Assembly (NCBI RefSeq): GCF_000403455.2
Contig: NZ_KE159715.1
Location: forward strand, 236,132-300,131
Reading direction: 5' to 3'
Origin: Dorea sp. 5-2
Lineage (GTDB): Bacteria; Bacillota; Clostridia; Lachnospirales; Lachnospiraceae
DNA: 64,000 nt
Within the stretch, counting starts at the first letter, position 1. The number at the start of each line of letters is the position of its first letter. A program made the position numbers and the translations under genes. Shown piece after piece: positions 35,852-45,739 of the stretch. Below the pieces are notes generated by a model. It saw nothing but the letters and a program-made list of their open reading frames with translations. It was not told where the DNA came from and ran no database searches.

Positions 35852-36937
35852 ATGAATCTGAGAATCGGAGTGATCAAAGGAGACGGGATTGGGCCGGAGA
35901 TAGTGGCAGAGGCTATGAAGGTAGTGGATCAGACGGCGAAAACCTATGGGCATACCTGTGAATATACACAGCTTTTGATGGGCGGGGCGTCCATCGACGT
36001 ACACGGCGTTCCGTTGACGGACGAGACGGTAGCGTCGGCGAAGAGCTGCGACGCAGTGCTGATGGGATCGATCGGAGGAGACGCGAAGACATCGCCGTGG
36101 TATCAGTTAGAACCATCAAAGAGACCGGAGGCAGGGCTTCTGAGGATCCGCAAGGAGCTGAACCTGTTCGCGAACTTAAGGCCTGCCGTCCTGTATGATG
36201 AACTTAAGGGCGCCTGTCCGTTGAAGGAGGAGATCACAGAAGGCGGTTTCGATATGATGATCATGCGCGAGCTGACGGGCGGCTTGTATTTTGGAGAGCG
36301 CAAGACGGTGGAGGAAGACGGCGTCAGGACGGCATACGACTCTCTTACATATAACGAGAATGAGATCCGCAGGATCGCAAAGCGCGGATTTGACATAGCC
36401 ATGAAACGCAGGAAGAAGGTAACTAGCGTGGATAAGGCGAACGTGCTAGATTCCTCCAGGCTCTGGAGAAAGGTTGTGGAGGAAGTTGCCGCCGGGTATC
36501 CGGAGGTAACCCTGGAGCATATGCTTGTGGACAATTGCGCCATGCAGCTGGTGAAGGATCCGAAGCAGTTCGACGTGATCCTGACTGAGAATATGTTCGG
36601 GGACATCTTATCTGATGAGGCGAGTATGGTGACCGGTTCCATCGGGATGCTTGCGAGCGCCAGCCTGAATGAGACGAAGTTCGGACTCTATGAGCCAAGC
36701 GGCGGTTCCGCGCCGGATATTGCGGGCAAAGGGATCGCCAACCCTATTGCAACGATCCTGTCTGCGGCGATGATGCTGCGGTTCAGTTTTGATCTGGACC
36801 GAGAGGCAGACGCCATTGAGAATGCAGTTGCAAGGGTTCTGAAGGAAGGATACCGGACGATCGACATTATGTCAGAAGGAAAAGAGCAGGTTGGTACTAA
36901 GAGGATGGGCGACCTGATCGCAGGGTATATTCAATAG
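35852..36937 (+). CDS. leuB: 3-isopropylmalate dehydrogenase
   Basis: Oxidative decarboxylation of 3-isopropylmalate, third step of leucine synthesis, NAD-dependent. I start at ATG 35852 with GGAAGAGG, not the TTG at 35831; the product is 361 residues. Family features are GDGIGPEIV at 9-17, [12 protein letters not shown], the [10 protein letters not shown] segment, and the NAD site [17 protein letters not shown]. leuA, leuC and leuD are not in this window, so leuB here is separate from the rest of the leucine pathway and grouped with ilv genes. Confidence 0.95.
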   Translation: MNLRIGVIKGDGIGPEIVAEAMKVVDQTAKTYGHTCEYTQLLMGGASIDVHGVPLTDETVASAKSCDAVLMGSIGGDAKTSPWYQLEPSKRPEAGLLRIRKELNLFANLRPAVLYDELKGACPLKEEITEGGFDMMIMRELTGGLYFGERKTVEEDGVRTAYDSLTYNENEIRRIAKRGFDIAMKRRKKVTSVDKANVLDSSRLWRKVVEEVAAGYPEVTLEHMLVDNCAMQLVKDPKQFDVILTENMFGDILSDEASMVTGSIGMLASASLNETKFGLYEPSGGSAPDIAGKGIANPIATILSAAMMLRFSFDLDREADAIENAVARVLKEGYRTIDIMSEGKEQVGTKRMGDLIAGYIQ

Positions 36938-37014
36938 AGCAGTATGATGTAATAATACAAGATCAGGGATATGGGAAGGATATGATCCGCCATGTTCCAA
37001 AGCAGGAGGATAAT

Positions 37015-38685
37015 ATGAGAAGTGATACAGTTACAAGGGGGAAGCAGCAGGCGCCCCACAGATCTTTATTTAATGCGTTAGGGCTTACACCGGAAGAGAT
37101 GGACCGTCCTCTGGTGGGAATTGTCAGCTCTTATAATGAGATTGTTCCGGGGCATATGAACCTGGATAAGATTGTAAATGCAGTAAAGCAGGGAGTCGCC
37201 ATGGCAGGCGGAACTCCGATCGTGTTCCCGGCGATCGCAGTCTGCGACGGAATTGCCATGGGACATATCGGTATGAAGTATTCTCTGGTGACCAGAGATC
37301 TGATCGCGGATTCTACGGAGGCAATGGCTCTGGCGCATCAGTTCGACGCGCTGGTCATGGTTCCGAACTGTGATAAGAATGTGCCGGGGCTTCTGATGGC
37401 GGCTGCAAGGATCAATGTGCCGACCATATTTGTCAGCGGAGGACCGATGCTCGCGGGACATGTGAAGGGGAAGAAGACCAGTCTTTCCAGTATGTTCGAG
37501 GCAGTAGGGGCGAACGCGGCAGGGATGATCACAGACGAGGATCTGTGCGAGTTCGAGAACAAGACCTGTCCGACTTGCGGCTCTTGTTCGGGTATGTATA
37601 CGGCAAACAGTATGAACTGCCTGACGGAGGTTCTGGGAATGGGGCTTGGCGGAAATGGAACCATCCCGGCAGTCTATTCTGCAAGGATCCGTCTTGCGAA
37701 GCAGGCGGGTATGAAGGTGATGGAGCTGCTTGAGAAGAATATCCTGCCAAGAGACATCATGACCGAGAAGGCGATCCTGAATGCCCTTACGGTGGATATG
37801 GCTCTTGGATGTTCTACGAACAGTATGCTGCATCTTCCGGCGATCGCACATGAGATCGGCATGGATTTTGAGATTGACTTTGCAAACGGCATCAGTGAGA
37901 AGACGCCGAACCTCTGCCACCTTGCCCCGGCAGGCCCGACCTATATGGAAGACCTTGATGAGGCGGGCGGCGTCTATGCGGTGATGGCGGAGCTGAATAA
38001 GAAGGGGCTTCTGCATACGGACTGCATGACGGTGACGGGAAAGACCGTGGGAGAGAACATTGCACATGCGGTCAACCGGGATCCGGAAGTGATCCGTCCT
38101 ATCGACCAGCCGTATACGCCGACGGGAGGACTTGCTGTGCTGAAGGGGAATCTTGCGCCGGACGGAAGTGTGGTGAAGCGTTCTGCAGTTGTGGAGGAGA
38201 TGCTGGTTCACGAAGGCCCGGCGAGGGTATTTGACTGTGAAGAGGATGCCATTGACGCGATCAAGGGCGGAAAGATCGTGGCAGGAGATGTGGTAGTCAT
38301 CCGCTATGAGGGACCAAAGGGTGGTCCGGGTATGCGGGAGATGCTCAATCCGACTTCCGCGATCGCAGGAATGGGCCTTGGTTCCAGTGTGGCTCTGATC
38401 ACGGACGGACGGTTCAGCGGAGCTTCCAGAGGAGCTTCCATCGGACACGTGTCTCCGGAAGCTGCGGTGGGCGGACCGATCGCGCTGGTGGAGGAAGGGG
38501 ATATCGTTAAGATTGATATTCCGAACCTGAGATTAGAGCTTGACGTGTCAGAGGAAGAGCTTGCGAAGAGACGGGAAGCATGGAAGCCGAGAGAACCGAA
38601 AGTGACGACCGGATATCTGGCAAGGTATGCGGCGATGGTAACCTCCGGGAACCGTGGAGCGATCCTGGAGATTCCGGGAAAGTAA
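37015..38685 (+). CDS. ilvD: dihydroxy-acid dehydratase
   Basis: Dehydrates dihydroxyisovalerate and dihydroxymethylvalerate, the step feeding valine, isoleucine and leucine synthesis. I start at ATG 37015, preceded by AGGAGG, giving 556 residues; the reading frame extends further up to 36982 without support. Iron-sulfur cysteines are in NCDKNVPG and [19 protein letters not shown]; the catalytic region [18 protein letters not shown] near the C-terminus is intact. It lies between leuB and ilvB on one strand with short gaps. Confidence 0.96.
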   Translation: MRSDTVTRGKQQAPHRSLFNALGLTPEEMDRPLVGIVSSYNEIVPGHMNLDKIVNAVKQGVAMAGGTPIVFPAIAVCDGIAMGHIGMKYSLVTRDLIADSTEAMALAHQFDALVMVPNCDKNVPGLLMAAARINVPTIFVSGGPMLAGHVKGKKTSLSSMFEAVGANAAGMITDEDLCEFENKTCPTCGSCSGMYTANSMNCLTEVLGMGLGGNGTIPAVYSARIRLAKQAGMKVMELLEKNILPRDIMTEKAILNALTVDMALGCSTNSMLHLPAIAHEIGMDFEIDFANGISEKTPNLCHLAPAGPTYMEDLDEAGGVYAVMAELNKKGLLHTDCMTVTGKTVGENIAHAVNRDPEVIRPIDQPYTPTGGLAVLKGNLAPDGSVVKRSAVVEEMLVHEGPARVFDCEEDAIDAIKGGKIVAGDVVVIRYEGPKGGPGMREMLNPTSAIAGMGLGSSVALITDGRFSGASRGASIGHVSPEAAVGGPIALVEEGDIVKIDIPNLRLELDVSEEELAKRREAWKPREPKVTTGYLARYAAMVTSGNRGAILEIPGK

Positions 38686-38736
38686 GCGGAAGGATGATAA
38701 TATAATGTACAATAGAAAGAAGGAGAATGACAGAAT

Positions 38737-40416
38737 ATGCAGTTGACAGGATCCGAGATATTGATCGAATGTTTAAAAGAGCAGGGTGTGGACACCGTAT
38801 TTGGGTATCCGGGCGGCGCCATTCTGAATGTATATGATGAATTATACAAGCACAGTGATGAGATCACGCATATCCTGACTTCCCATGAACAGGGGGCTGC
38901 CCATGCGGCCGACGGATATGCCAGGGCGACCGGCAAAGTCGGTGTGTGCTTTGCGACCAGCGGGCCGGGGGCGACGAATCTTGTCACGGGAATTGCCACC
39001 GCGTATATGGATTCCATACCGATCGTGGCGATCACATGCAATGTCAGTGTAAGCCTCTTAGGAAAGGATAGTTTTCAGGAAATTGATATCGCAGGTGTTA
39101 CAATGCCGATCACGAAGCATAATTATATCGTGAAGGATGTAAATGACCTTGCCGATACCATCCGTAAATCTTTTATCATAGCAAAGAAGGGAAGGCCGGG
39201 ACCGGTGCTGATCGACATTCCCAAGGATGTGACGGCGAATAAGGCGGAATATCACAAAGAGACGCCGACGCCGCATCCTGCGTCGAACGAGGTGAGCGAA
39301 GCGGAGCTTGATACGGCGCTTAAGCTGATCACGAAGGCGAAGAAGCCTTATATCTTCGTTGGCGGCGGCGCGATCCTTTCGGACGCCAGTGAGGAATTAT
39401 ATACTTTTGTCAAGAAGGTGGATGCTCCGGTGACAGATTCTCTGATGGGGAAAGGGGCGTTCCCGGGAACGGATCCTCTCTATACAGGGATGCTTGGCAT
39501 GCATGGAACCAAGACTTCGAACTACGGGGTCAGTGAATGTGACCTTCTGATCGTGATCGGGGCAAGATTCAGCGACCGAGTGACCGGCAATGCGAAGAAA
39601 TTTGCCAGCAATGCGAAGATTCTGCAGATCGACATAGATCCTGCGGAGATGGATAAGAATGTGCTGATCACAGCCGGAGTCGCAGGGGATATCCGGACCG
39701 TCCTCGGGCGGTTGAACGCCCGCCTTGACCAACAGGAGCATGAGGAATGGGTACAAAAGATCATGGAATACAAGGAGCGGTACCCGTTGTCCTATCATCC
39801 GGATATTCTGACGGGGCCTTTCGTGGTGGAAGAGATTTACCGTCAGACCAAGGGAGAGGCGATCGTGGTGACAGAGGTCGGCCAGCATCAGATGTGGGCG
39901 GCGCAGTTCTACCGCTATACGAGGCCGAGAACCCTGCTGACGTCCGGCGGCCTTGGAACGATGGGCTACGGGCTTGGAGCGTCTCTTGGGGCGAAGACGG
40001 GAATGCCGGATAAGACGGTGGTCAATATTGCCGGCGACGGATGCTTCCGGATGAATATGAATGAGATCGCCACGGCTGTCCGCCATAATATTCCGGTGAT
40101 ACAGGTGGTGGTCAATAACCATGTGCTTGGAATGGTGCGCCAGTGGCAGAATCTGTTCTACGGGCAGAGGTATTCGGCGACTGTGCTGAATGACGCGGTG
40201 GACTTTGTGAAGCTTGCGGAGGCGATGGGCGCCGTAGGGATCCGGGCGGCGACGCAGGAGGAATTCAAGGCGGCGTTTGCAGAGGCGCTGACGCTTCGCA
40301 AACCGGTGGTGATCGACTGTCAGATCGACTGTGACGACAAGGTATGGCCGATGGTGGCGCCGGGGAAAGCGATCAGTGAAGTATTTGACGAGAAGGATCT
40401 AGAAGAGAGTAAGTGA
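38737..40416 (+). CDS. ilvB: acetolactate synthase large subunit
   Basis: Condenses two pyruvates (or pyruvate and 2-oxobutyrate), thiamine diphosphate-dependent. 559 residues: catalytic Glu in TSHEQGAAHAADGYAR (about 46-61), the FAD-region RFSDRVTGN, and the thiamine-diphosphate motif AGDGCFRMNMNE followed by NN at about 450. It is the biosynthetic type by its resemblance to IlvB. The regulatory subunit ilvN, which normally follows, is not here: serC comes next after 27 bp. Either ilvN lies elsewhere or the enzyme is unregulated by valine. Confidence 0.95.
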   Translation: MQLTGSEILIECLKEQGVDTVFGYPGGAILNVYDELYKHSDEITHILTSHEQGAAHAADGYARATGKVGVCFATSGPGATNLVTGIATAYMDSIPIVAITCNVSVSLLGKDSFQEIDIAGVTMPITKHNYIVKDVNDLADTIRKSFIIAKKGRPGPVLIDIPKDVTANKAEYHKETPTPHPASNEVSEAELDTALKLITKAKKPYIFVGGGAILSDASEELYTFVKKVDAPVTDSLMGKGAFPGTDPLYTGMLGMHGTKTSNYGVSECDLLIVIGARFSDRVTGNAKKFASNAKILQIDIDPAEMDKNVLITAGVAGDIRTVLGRLNARLDQQEHEEWVQKIMEYKERYPLSYHPDILTGPFVVEEIYRQTKGEAIVVTEVGQHQMWAAQFYRYTRPRTLLTSGGLGTMGYGLGASLGAKTGMPDKTVVNIAGDGCFRMNMNEIATAVRHNIPVIQVVVNNHVLGMVRQWQNLFYGQRYSATVLNDAVDFVKLAEAMGAVGIRAATQEEFKAAFAEALTLRKPVVIDCQIDCDDKVWPMVAPGKAISEVFDEKDLEESK

Positions 40417-40443
40417 TGTTAGATAGAAAGGTGAGGAACGAAT

Positions 40444-41526
40444 ATGGGCAGAGTGTACAATTTTTCGGCAGGACCAGCCGTATTACCGGAGGAAGTGCTT
40501 AGAGAAGCAGCAGAGGAGATGTTGGATTATCGGGGGACGGGAATGTCTGTAATGGAGATGAGTCACCGCTCAAAGGCGTTTCAGGAGATTATTGATACGG
40601 CTCGCGCGGACCTGCGCGGCTTGATGGGGATCCCGGAGGATTATGAGGTACTGTTCCTGCAGGGCGGAGCGTCGCAGCAGTTTGCCATGATCCCTATGAA
40701 TCTGATGAAGAACAGGGTGGTGGATTACATCGTTACCGGCCAGTGGGCGAAGAAAGCAAGCGAAGAGGCGAAGAAATACGGCAAGGTAAATATCCTGGCT
40801 TCTTCCGCGGATAAGACTTTTTCCTATATTCCGGACTGCCGCGACCTGCCTGTTTCCGAGGATGCGGATTATGTATATATCTGTGAGAACAACACGATCT
40901 ACGGGACGAAGTATAAGGAACTTCCGGATACGAAGGGAAAGCTTCTGGTGGCGGACGTATCCTCCTGCTTCCTGTCAGAGCCGGTGGATGTCACGAAGTA
41001 CGGGGTGATCTACGGCGGCGTGCAGAAGAATATAGGACCGGCAGGAACGGTGATCGTGATCATCCGTAAGGATCTGATCACGGAGGATGTACTTCCGGGA
41101 ACTCCGACCATGCTGAAATATAAGACCCATTCGGATGCAGGCTCTCTCTATAACACACCTCCGGCTTACGGGATCTACATCTGCGGCAAGGTGTTCAGGT
41201 GGCTTAAGAAGCAGGGCGGCCTTGCGGCGATGAAGAAGTATAACGAGAAGAAGGCGAAGATACTGTACGATTTCCTGGATCAGAGCAGTATGTTTAAAGG
41301 CACGGTAGCGCCCAAGGACCGTTCGCTGATGAACGTACCTTTCGTGACGGGAGACGATATGCTGGATGCGAGGTTTGTCAAAGAAGCGAAGGCGGCGGGG
41401 TTCGAGAACCTGAAAGGCCACCGCAGTGTAGGCGGCATGCGGGCCAGCATCTACAATGCAATGCCGATGGAAGGCGTCGAGGCATTAACGGCGTTTATGA
41501 AGAAGTTTGAAGAGGAGAATCAATAA
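40444..41526 (+). CDS. serC: phosphoserine aminotransferase
   Basis: Second step of serine synthesis from 3-phosphoglycerate, pyridoxal phosphate-dependent. 360 residues with N-terminal YNFSAGPAVLPEEVL, GGASQQFAM, the PLP lysine in YGGVQKNIGPAG near 198 and the C-terminal MRASIYNAMPMEGV. It is separated by 2 bp from serA, the preceding pathway enzyme, and follows ilvB with an AGGTGAGG ribosome site. The pair makes serine from glycolysis; the phosphatase serB is not in the window. Confidence 0.96.
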   Translation: MGRVYNFSAGPAVLPEEVLREAAEEMLDYRGTGMSVMEMSHRSKAFQEIIDTARADLRGLMGIPEDYEVLFLQGGASQQFAMIPMNLMKNRVVDYIVTGQWAKKASEEAKKYGKVNILASSADKTFSYIPDCRDLPVSEDADYVYICENNTIYGTKYKELPDTKGKLLVADVSSCFLSEPVDVTKYGVIYGGVQKNIGPAGTVIVIIRKDLITEDVLPGTPTMLKYKTHSDAGSLYNTPPAYGIYICGKVFRWLKKQGGLAAMKKYNEKKAKILYDFLDQSSMFKGTVAPKDRSLMNVPFVTGDDMLDARFVKEAKAAGFENLKGHRSVGGMRASIYNAMPMEGVEALTAFMKKFEEENQ

Positions 41527-41528
41527 TC

Positions 41529-42692
41529 ATGTATAAATATCATTGCTTAAATCCAATCTCTGACGTGGGGCTTGAAAGACTGACAGAAGAATACGTCCCG
41601 GTAAGTACCATGGAAAAAGCAGACGCGGTTCTTGTAAGAAGTACGGTGATGCATGAGATGGAATTTTCACCGAAGCTTAAGGCGATCGCCCGTGCCGGCG
41701 CCGGTGTGAATAACATCCCGTTGGAGAAGTGTGCGGAGAAAGGGATCGTTGTGTTCAACACGCCGGGAGCCAATGCCAACGGTGTGAAGGAGCTGGTGAT
41801 CGCGGGAATGCTCCTTGCTTCCAGGGATATTGTCGGAGGGATCAACTGGGTACAGGAGAACGAGGAAGACGGCAATATTGCAAAGGATGCGGAGAAGGCG
41901 AAGAAGTCGTTTGCAGGATGTGAATTAGAGGGGAAGAAGCTTGGAGTCATCGGCCTTGGCGCCATTGGCGTGTTGGTGGCCAACGCCGCGACGAATCTTG
42001 GCATGGATGTATACGGGTATGATCCCTATGTGTCCGTTGATTCGGCATGGAGGCTTTCACGAAGCATCCATCACGCGAAGTCGATTGACGAACTGTACGG
42101 AGACTGTGATTATATCACGATCCATGTTCCGGCGATGGAGCAGACGAAGGGAATGATCGATAAGAATGCCATCAGTCTGATGAAAAAGGGCGTTGTGGTG
42201 CTGAATTTTGCAAGGGACGTACTGGTGGACGAAGAAGCGATGGTAGATGCGCTGCTGTCCGGGCATGTGAAGCATTATGTGTCGGATTTCCCAACCCCTG
42301 TGACGGCGGGCGTGAAGGGCGCGATCGTGATTCCGCATCTCGGGGCGTCTACGGAAGAGTCTGAAGATAATTGTGCGAAGATGGCTGTGAAGCAGCTGAG
42401 AGATTACCTTGAGAATGGAAATATCAGGAACTCCGTGAATTATCCGAACTGTGATATGGGACTTCGGGGGGAGAACACACGAATCCTTCTGCTGCACCGC
42501 AATGTGCCGAATATGATCGGTCAGTTTACGAAGATCCTGGCGAAGGATAACATGAATATCGCCGATCTGACGAATAAGAGCAAAGGGAAATATGCGTATA
42601 CGATGATCGACATCGACAGCCCGGTTACGGACAGCACGGTGGGAGAGCTTGAGCAGGTCGATGAAGTTCTGCGGGTGCGTATTATTAAATAA
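41529..42692 (+). CDS. serA: D-3-phosphoglycerate dehydrogenase
   Basis: First step of serine synthesis. 387 residues: substrate Arg region, NAD fold GLGAIGVLVANAA (about 140-152), catalytic Arg/Glu/His near NFARDVLVDE and IPHLGASTEESEDN, and a C-terminal ACT-like domain (about 315-387, beginning NTRILLLHRNVPNMIGQ) that usually binds serine as inhibitor. The serC-serA order with 2 bp between them means coupled translation. A terminator follows at once. Confidence 0.96.
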   Translation: MYKYHCLNPISDVGLERLTEEYVPVSTMEKADAVLVRSTVMHEMEFSPKLKAIARAGAGVNNIPLEKCAEKGIVVFNTPGANANGVKELVIAGMLLASRDIVGGINWVQENEEDGNIAKDAEKAKKSFAGCELEGKKLGVIGLGAIGVLVANAATNLGMDVYGYDPYVSVDSAWRLSRSIHHAKSIDELYGDCDYITIHVPAMEQTKGMIDKNAISLMKKGVVVLNFARDVLVDEEAMVDALLSGHVKHYVSDFPTPVTAGVKGAIVIPHLGASTEESEDNCAKMAVKQLRDYLENGNIRNSVNYPNCDMGLRGENTRILLLHRNVPNMIGQFTKILAKDNMNIADLTNKSKGKYAYTMIDIDSPVTDSTVGELEQVDEVLRVRIIK

Positions 42693-42706
42693 TTTTAAGA
42701 ATAATT

Positions 42707-42736
42707 AAGGAATCTTAACATAAGATTCCTTGTATT
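42707..42736 (+). terminator. rho-independent terminator after serA
   Basis: An 11-bp stem (42707-42717, AAGGAATCTTA, with 42721-42731) with a 3-base loop and a weak T-rich tail. It closes the leuB-serA block. Confidence 0.75.
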
Positions 42737-42740
42737 ATAT

Positions 42741-42769
42741 TTGCGATTCCTGTATACTCAAGTCATACT
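42741..42769 (+). promoter_or_regulatory. candidate promoter of the deacetylase gene
   Basis: The -35 TTGCGA (42741-42746), 17-bp spacer and -10 CATACT (42764-42769) stand 44 bp before the ATG. It directly follows the serA terminator. Confidence 0.4.
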
Positions 42770-42812
42770 TTGAAAAGATTTATAAGTATTGGGGTTTATA
42801 GGGGAGAGACAA

Positions 42813-44264
42813 ATGACAAGGAATCAAAATGACGAACGAAGATTGAAAAAAATGCAAAGGATAAAAAAAGTAAAAAGAGTAAGGATGTGTCTGCGCATTC
42901 TTGCTCTTTTGGTGATCTGTCAGATACCATTATTCGGGATGACGGCTGCCTCGGCGTACAGCCAGGAAGCAGAGATCAGCCTGGAGCTTGAGGACAGCTC
43001 CATTATTCAGGGTGAAGAGCTGCCGGAATTTAGAGCTTCGGCAGAAGCAAAAGGAGATCTGGCGATCGTTCTTGATGAGAGATCAGAGTATACGGTGGAA
43101 GATCTGTTAAGAGAATTAGAAACAGGCACAGGGTATACGGTTGTGTGCGACGCGGATTCCATGACAGAAGGCGAATATCCGATGCATATACAGCTTGCGG
43201 ATCATATCAGGGACGCCCTTAAGAAAAAATGGGTCAGGTTGGTCCGCTTAGAGACGCAGGATGCGGTCTTCACGGTGAAAAATCCGGTGGGAGAGTGGGA
43301 GGACGACCGATTTCGGCGTTATGACGGTACATATGTGAGGAATGATTTTGTTGTTTCAAAAGGGAACACCTATTATTTCGGCGACGATGAGAAGATGAAG
43401 ACCGGATGGCAGGAGATCGGCGGATCCCGATATTATCTGGATCCCGGGGGAATCCTTAAGACCGGATGGCAGGAATATGAAGGCTCGTGGTATTATCTGG
43501 GACAGGAAGGAAAGATGAAGACCGGATGGCAGAATATCAGCGGATCGGATTATTATTTTACACAGGAAGGAAAGATGATGACGGGAGTCATGTATCTTGG
43601 ATTGACAAAGTGTATTTTCGGCGAAGACGGCGTCTTTTTGTCCAAGGAAGAGATTGATGTGGATCCGAATAAACCCATGGTGGCGCTGACCTTCGACGAC
43701 GGTCCCGGGAAACGGACGGGAGAACTTCTGGACGCATTGGAAGAGCACCGTGCGCATGCAACTTTCTTCATGCTGGGGAAGAGTATGGGGGCTTATCCGA
43801 ATGAGATTAAGCGTATGAAGAAGATCGGATGCGAGACTGCGAGTCATTCTTATGATCATCCGAATCTTTCGAAGATGGATGAGACGGGGATCCGGGATCA
43901 GGTAGACCGGACCGATCAGAAGCTGAGCGAGATCATAGGAGAGGGAGCTTCCCTCATCCGTCCGCCTTATGGGGCGATCAGCGATACGATGAAGGCAAGT
44001 GTCGGGATGCCCATGATCCTATGGAATATAGACACTCTGGACTGGAAGACGAGAAATGCCGAAGCAACGGTCAATACCGTTATGGAGAGTGTGAAAGACG
44101 GGGATATCATACTGATGCATGATATCCATACCGAGAGTGTAGACGCCGCGGTCGAATTGATCCCCAAGCTGATAGATGCAGGATTCCAGCTTGTGACGGT
44201 ATCAGAGATGGCGGCTGCGAAGGGGATTGTCTTAGAAAACGGAAAGAGCTATACGGATTTCTGA
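42813..44264 (+). CDS. secreted polysaccharide deacetylase with cell-wall-binding repeats
   Basis: 483 residues from ATG 42813 (GGGGAGAG ahead; the frame extends to TTG 42789). A very basic N-terminus leads into a membrane or signal segment near 26-48 (cleavage near ASA). The middle has four roughly 20-residue cell-wall-binding repeats of the KTGWQ...YYL type. The C-terminal NodB domain has TFDDGPGK, HSYDHPN, RPPYGA, DTLDW and LMHD. These act on N-acetylated peptidoglycan or chitin-like glycans. It is bounded by terminators on both sides and convergent with the PRPP synthetase gene. Confidence 0.92.
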   Translation: MTRNQNDERRLKKMQRIKKVKRVRMCLRILALLVICQIPLFGMTAASAYSQEAEISLELEDSSIIQGEELPEFRASAEAKGDLAIVLDERSEYTVEDLLRELETGTGYTVVCDADSMTEGEYPMHIQLADHIRDALKKKWVRLVRLETQDAVFTVKNPVGEWEDDRFRRYDGTYVRNDFVVSKGNTYYFGDDEKMKTGWQEIGGSRYYLDPGGILKTGWQEYEGSWYYLGQEGKMKTGWQNISGSDYYFTQEGKMMTGVMYLGLTKCIFGEDGVFLSKEEIDVDPNKPMVALTFDDGPGKRTGELLDALEEHRAHATFFMLGKSMGAYPNEIKRMKKIGCETASHSYDHPNLSKMDETGIRDQVDRTDQKLSEIIGEGASLIRPPYGAISDTMKASVGMPMILWNIDTLDWKTRNAEATVNTVMESVKDGDIILMHDIHTESVDAAVELIPKLIDAGFQLVTVSEMAAAKGIVLENGKSYTDF

Positions 44265-44268
44265 AAAT

Positions 44269-44326
44269 AAGCCTGTGAATGGCAGGGAGCGCGGCAGTGC
44301 TGCCGCCCGGCATTCACAGGCTTTTC
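44269..44326. terminator. bidirectional terminator between deacetylase and prs genes
   Basis: A long stem with AAGCCTGTGAATG (44269-44281) paired with CATTCACAGGCTT (44311-44323) and an inner GC stem. A T-rich tail follows on the plus strand and the left arm begins with A-runs. Confidence 0.85.
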
Positions 44327-44337
44327 TTATAGACAGT

Positions 44338-45513
44338 TTACAGCGCCTGGTTATGCGCCTTGAGCAGCGCATGGATCTTATCCGTAGGATTCATGACCTT
44401 TCCGATGGAGATATCATGATTCATGGAGTCGATGATCAGTGCGATGAATTTGCTCATATCCGCAACTACAAAATAAGGCTTCTCATATGCGGACGGAGGC
44501 AGATAAGTCAGGTTCGTTGTGATCACACGGTTGATATAACCGTGGTTGTAGTATTCATCGAAAATATCGAAACCTTCGGTGAACAATCCGAATGTACTGC
44601 AGACAAAGACTCTGTTTGCTCCTCGTTCTTTGATCTGTCTTGCCACATCTAACATACTTTCCCCGGAGGAGATCATATCGTCGACAATGATGATATCCTT
44701 GCCGTGGACGTCGTCACCCAGGAACTCATGGGCGACGATTGGATTTTTCCCTTTCACGATCTTTGAATAGTCGCGGCGCTTATAGAATGTACCCATATTA
44801 ACGCCTGTTACGTTGGAAAAATATATGGCGCGGTGCATAGCGCCCTCATCCGGACTTACGATCATCAGATGGTCTTTGTCCACGATCAATCCCGGTTCGG
44901 CGCGCAGTAAGGCTTTCATAAACTGATAGGGAGGGTTGAAGCTGTCGAATCCGTGAAGCGGTATGGAATTCTGTACCCTGGGATCGTGGGCGTCGAAGGT
45001 GAAGATGTTATCTACCCCCATATCGGTCAGTTCTTGAAGTGCAAGGGCGCAGTCTAAGGATTCGCGTTTGGTACGTTTGTGCTGGCGTCCTTCATATAGA
45101 AAAGGCATGACCACATTCAGGCGGTGTGCTTTTCCGTTGGCGGCTGAGATGATCCGCTTCAGATCCTGGTAATGGTCGTCCGGGGACATATGGTTTGGTT
45201 TGCCGTTGACTGTATAAGTCAGGCTGTAATTACATACGTCGACCATGATAAATAAGTCTTTTCCGCGGATGGATTCGTCGATCAGGCCCTTAGCCTCGCC
45301 GGAACCAAAGCGCGGACAATGGCAGCCAACCAGATAGTTGTCCAACTGATAACTTGAGAATAAGGGTGAATCTAAGGATTCTTTTAAGGTATCCTGACGA
45401 AAACGAACGATATAATCGTTCACTTTCCTGCCCAGTTCTTTGCAGGAATCTAAAGCGGCGATTTTTAATGGCGCTACGGGAAGCGCGGTTTCCATGAGTT
45501 TGATGTTTGGCAT
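44338..45513 (-). CDS. prs: ribose-phosphate pyrophosphokinase, divergent long form
   Basis: Makes PRPP from ribose 5-phosphate and ATP, precursor of nucleotides, His and Trp. At 391 residues it is longer than the usual 310-320, with an altered N-terminus and inserts. The recognisable parts are a FNPP.Y segment, LMIVSPDEGAMHRA (usual: VSPDxGGxxRA), and the PRPP loop DDMISSGES (DDxxxTxG-like). Catalytic Lys/Arg segment KRRDYSKI differs from the standard form. A second, ordinary Prs may exist elsewhere; this could be a specialised paralogue. Transcribed from a minus-strand promoter at 45558-45587. Confidence 0.8.
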   Translation of the reverse strand: MPNIKLMETALPVAPLKIAALDSCKELGRKVNDYIVRFRQDTLKESLDSPLFSSYQLDNYLVGCHCPRFGSGEAKGLIDESIRGKDLFIMVDVCNYSLTYTVNGKPNHMSPDDHYQDLKRIISAANGKAHRLNVVMPFLYEGRQHKRTKRESLDCALALQELTDMGVDNIFTFDAHDPRVQNSIPLHGFDSFNPPYQFMKALLRAEPGLIVDKDHLMIVSPDEGAMHRAIYFSNVTGVNMGTFYKRRDYSKIVKGKNPIVAHEFLGDDVHGKDIIIVDDMISSGESMLDVARQIKERGANRVFVCSTFGLFTEGFDIFDEYYNHGYINRVITTNLTYLPPSAYEKPYFVVADMSKFIALIIDSMNHDISIGKVMNPTDKIHALLKAHNQAL

Positions 45514-45557
45514 ATATATCTCCTATTGTTGAATGTTTACAGTATCTATACAAGATA

Positions 45558-45587
45558 TTTATATCACTATTCGGGGGAGGCGGTCAA
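45558..45587 (-). promoter_or_regulatory. promoter of prs
   Basis: Minus strand: -35 TTGACC (45582-45587), 18-bp spacer, -10 TATAAA (45558-45563), 45 bp ahead of the ATG. Confidence 0.55.
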
Positions 45588-45695
45588 CCTTAGATTCTCC
45601 GAATGTGTGAAAATTTGTTCAAAAGCGTCAGATTGCCGTCGTGGGAGAAATGGATCTGCAATGGTTTCGTTGCTATGGTAATTATGGCGGGGATA

Positions 45696-45704
45696 TGTTA
45701 TACT
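45696..45704 (+). promoter_or_regulatory. extended -10 promoter of the DUF512-der operon
   Basis: TG-T-TATACT at 45696-45704, 36 bp before the DUF512 gene. No clear -35 is seen, which is normal for the extended form. The other half of the 226-bp gap carries the divergent prs promoter. Confidence 0.45.
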
Positions 45705-45739
45705 GATTTCCAAGAAGAAGTTGGGGAGAATGGTGAAGA

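Noticed and set aside
37078..38448. 456-codon open frame on the minus strand opposite ilvD
   Set aside because: Antisense to a conserved enzyme, with skewed His/Arg content and no start signal.
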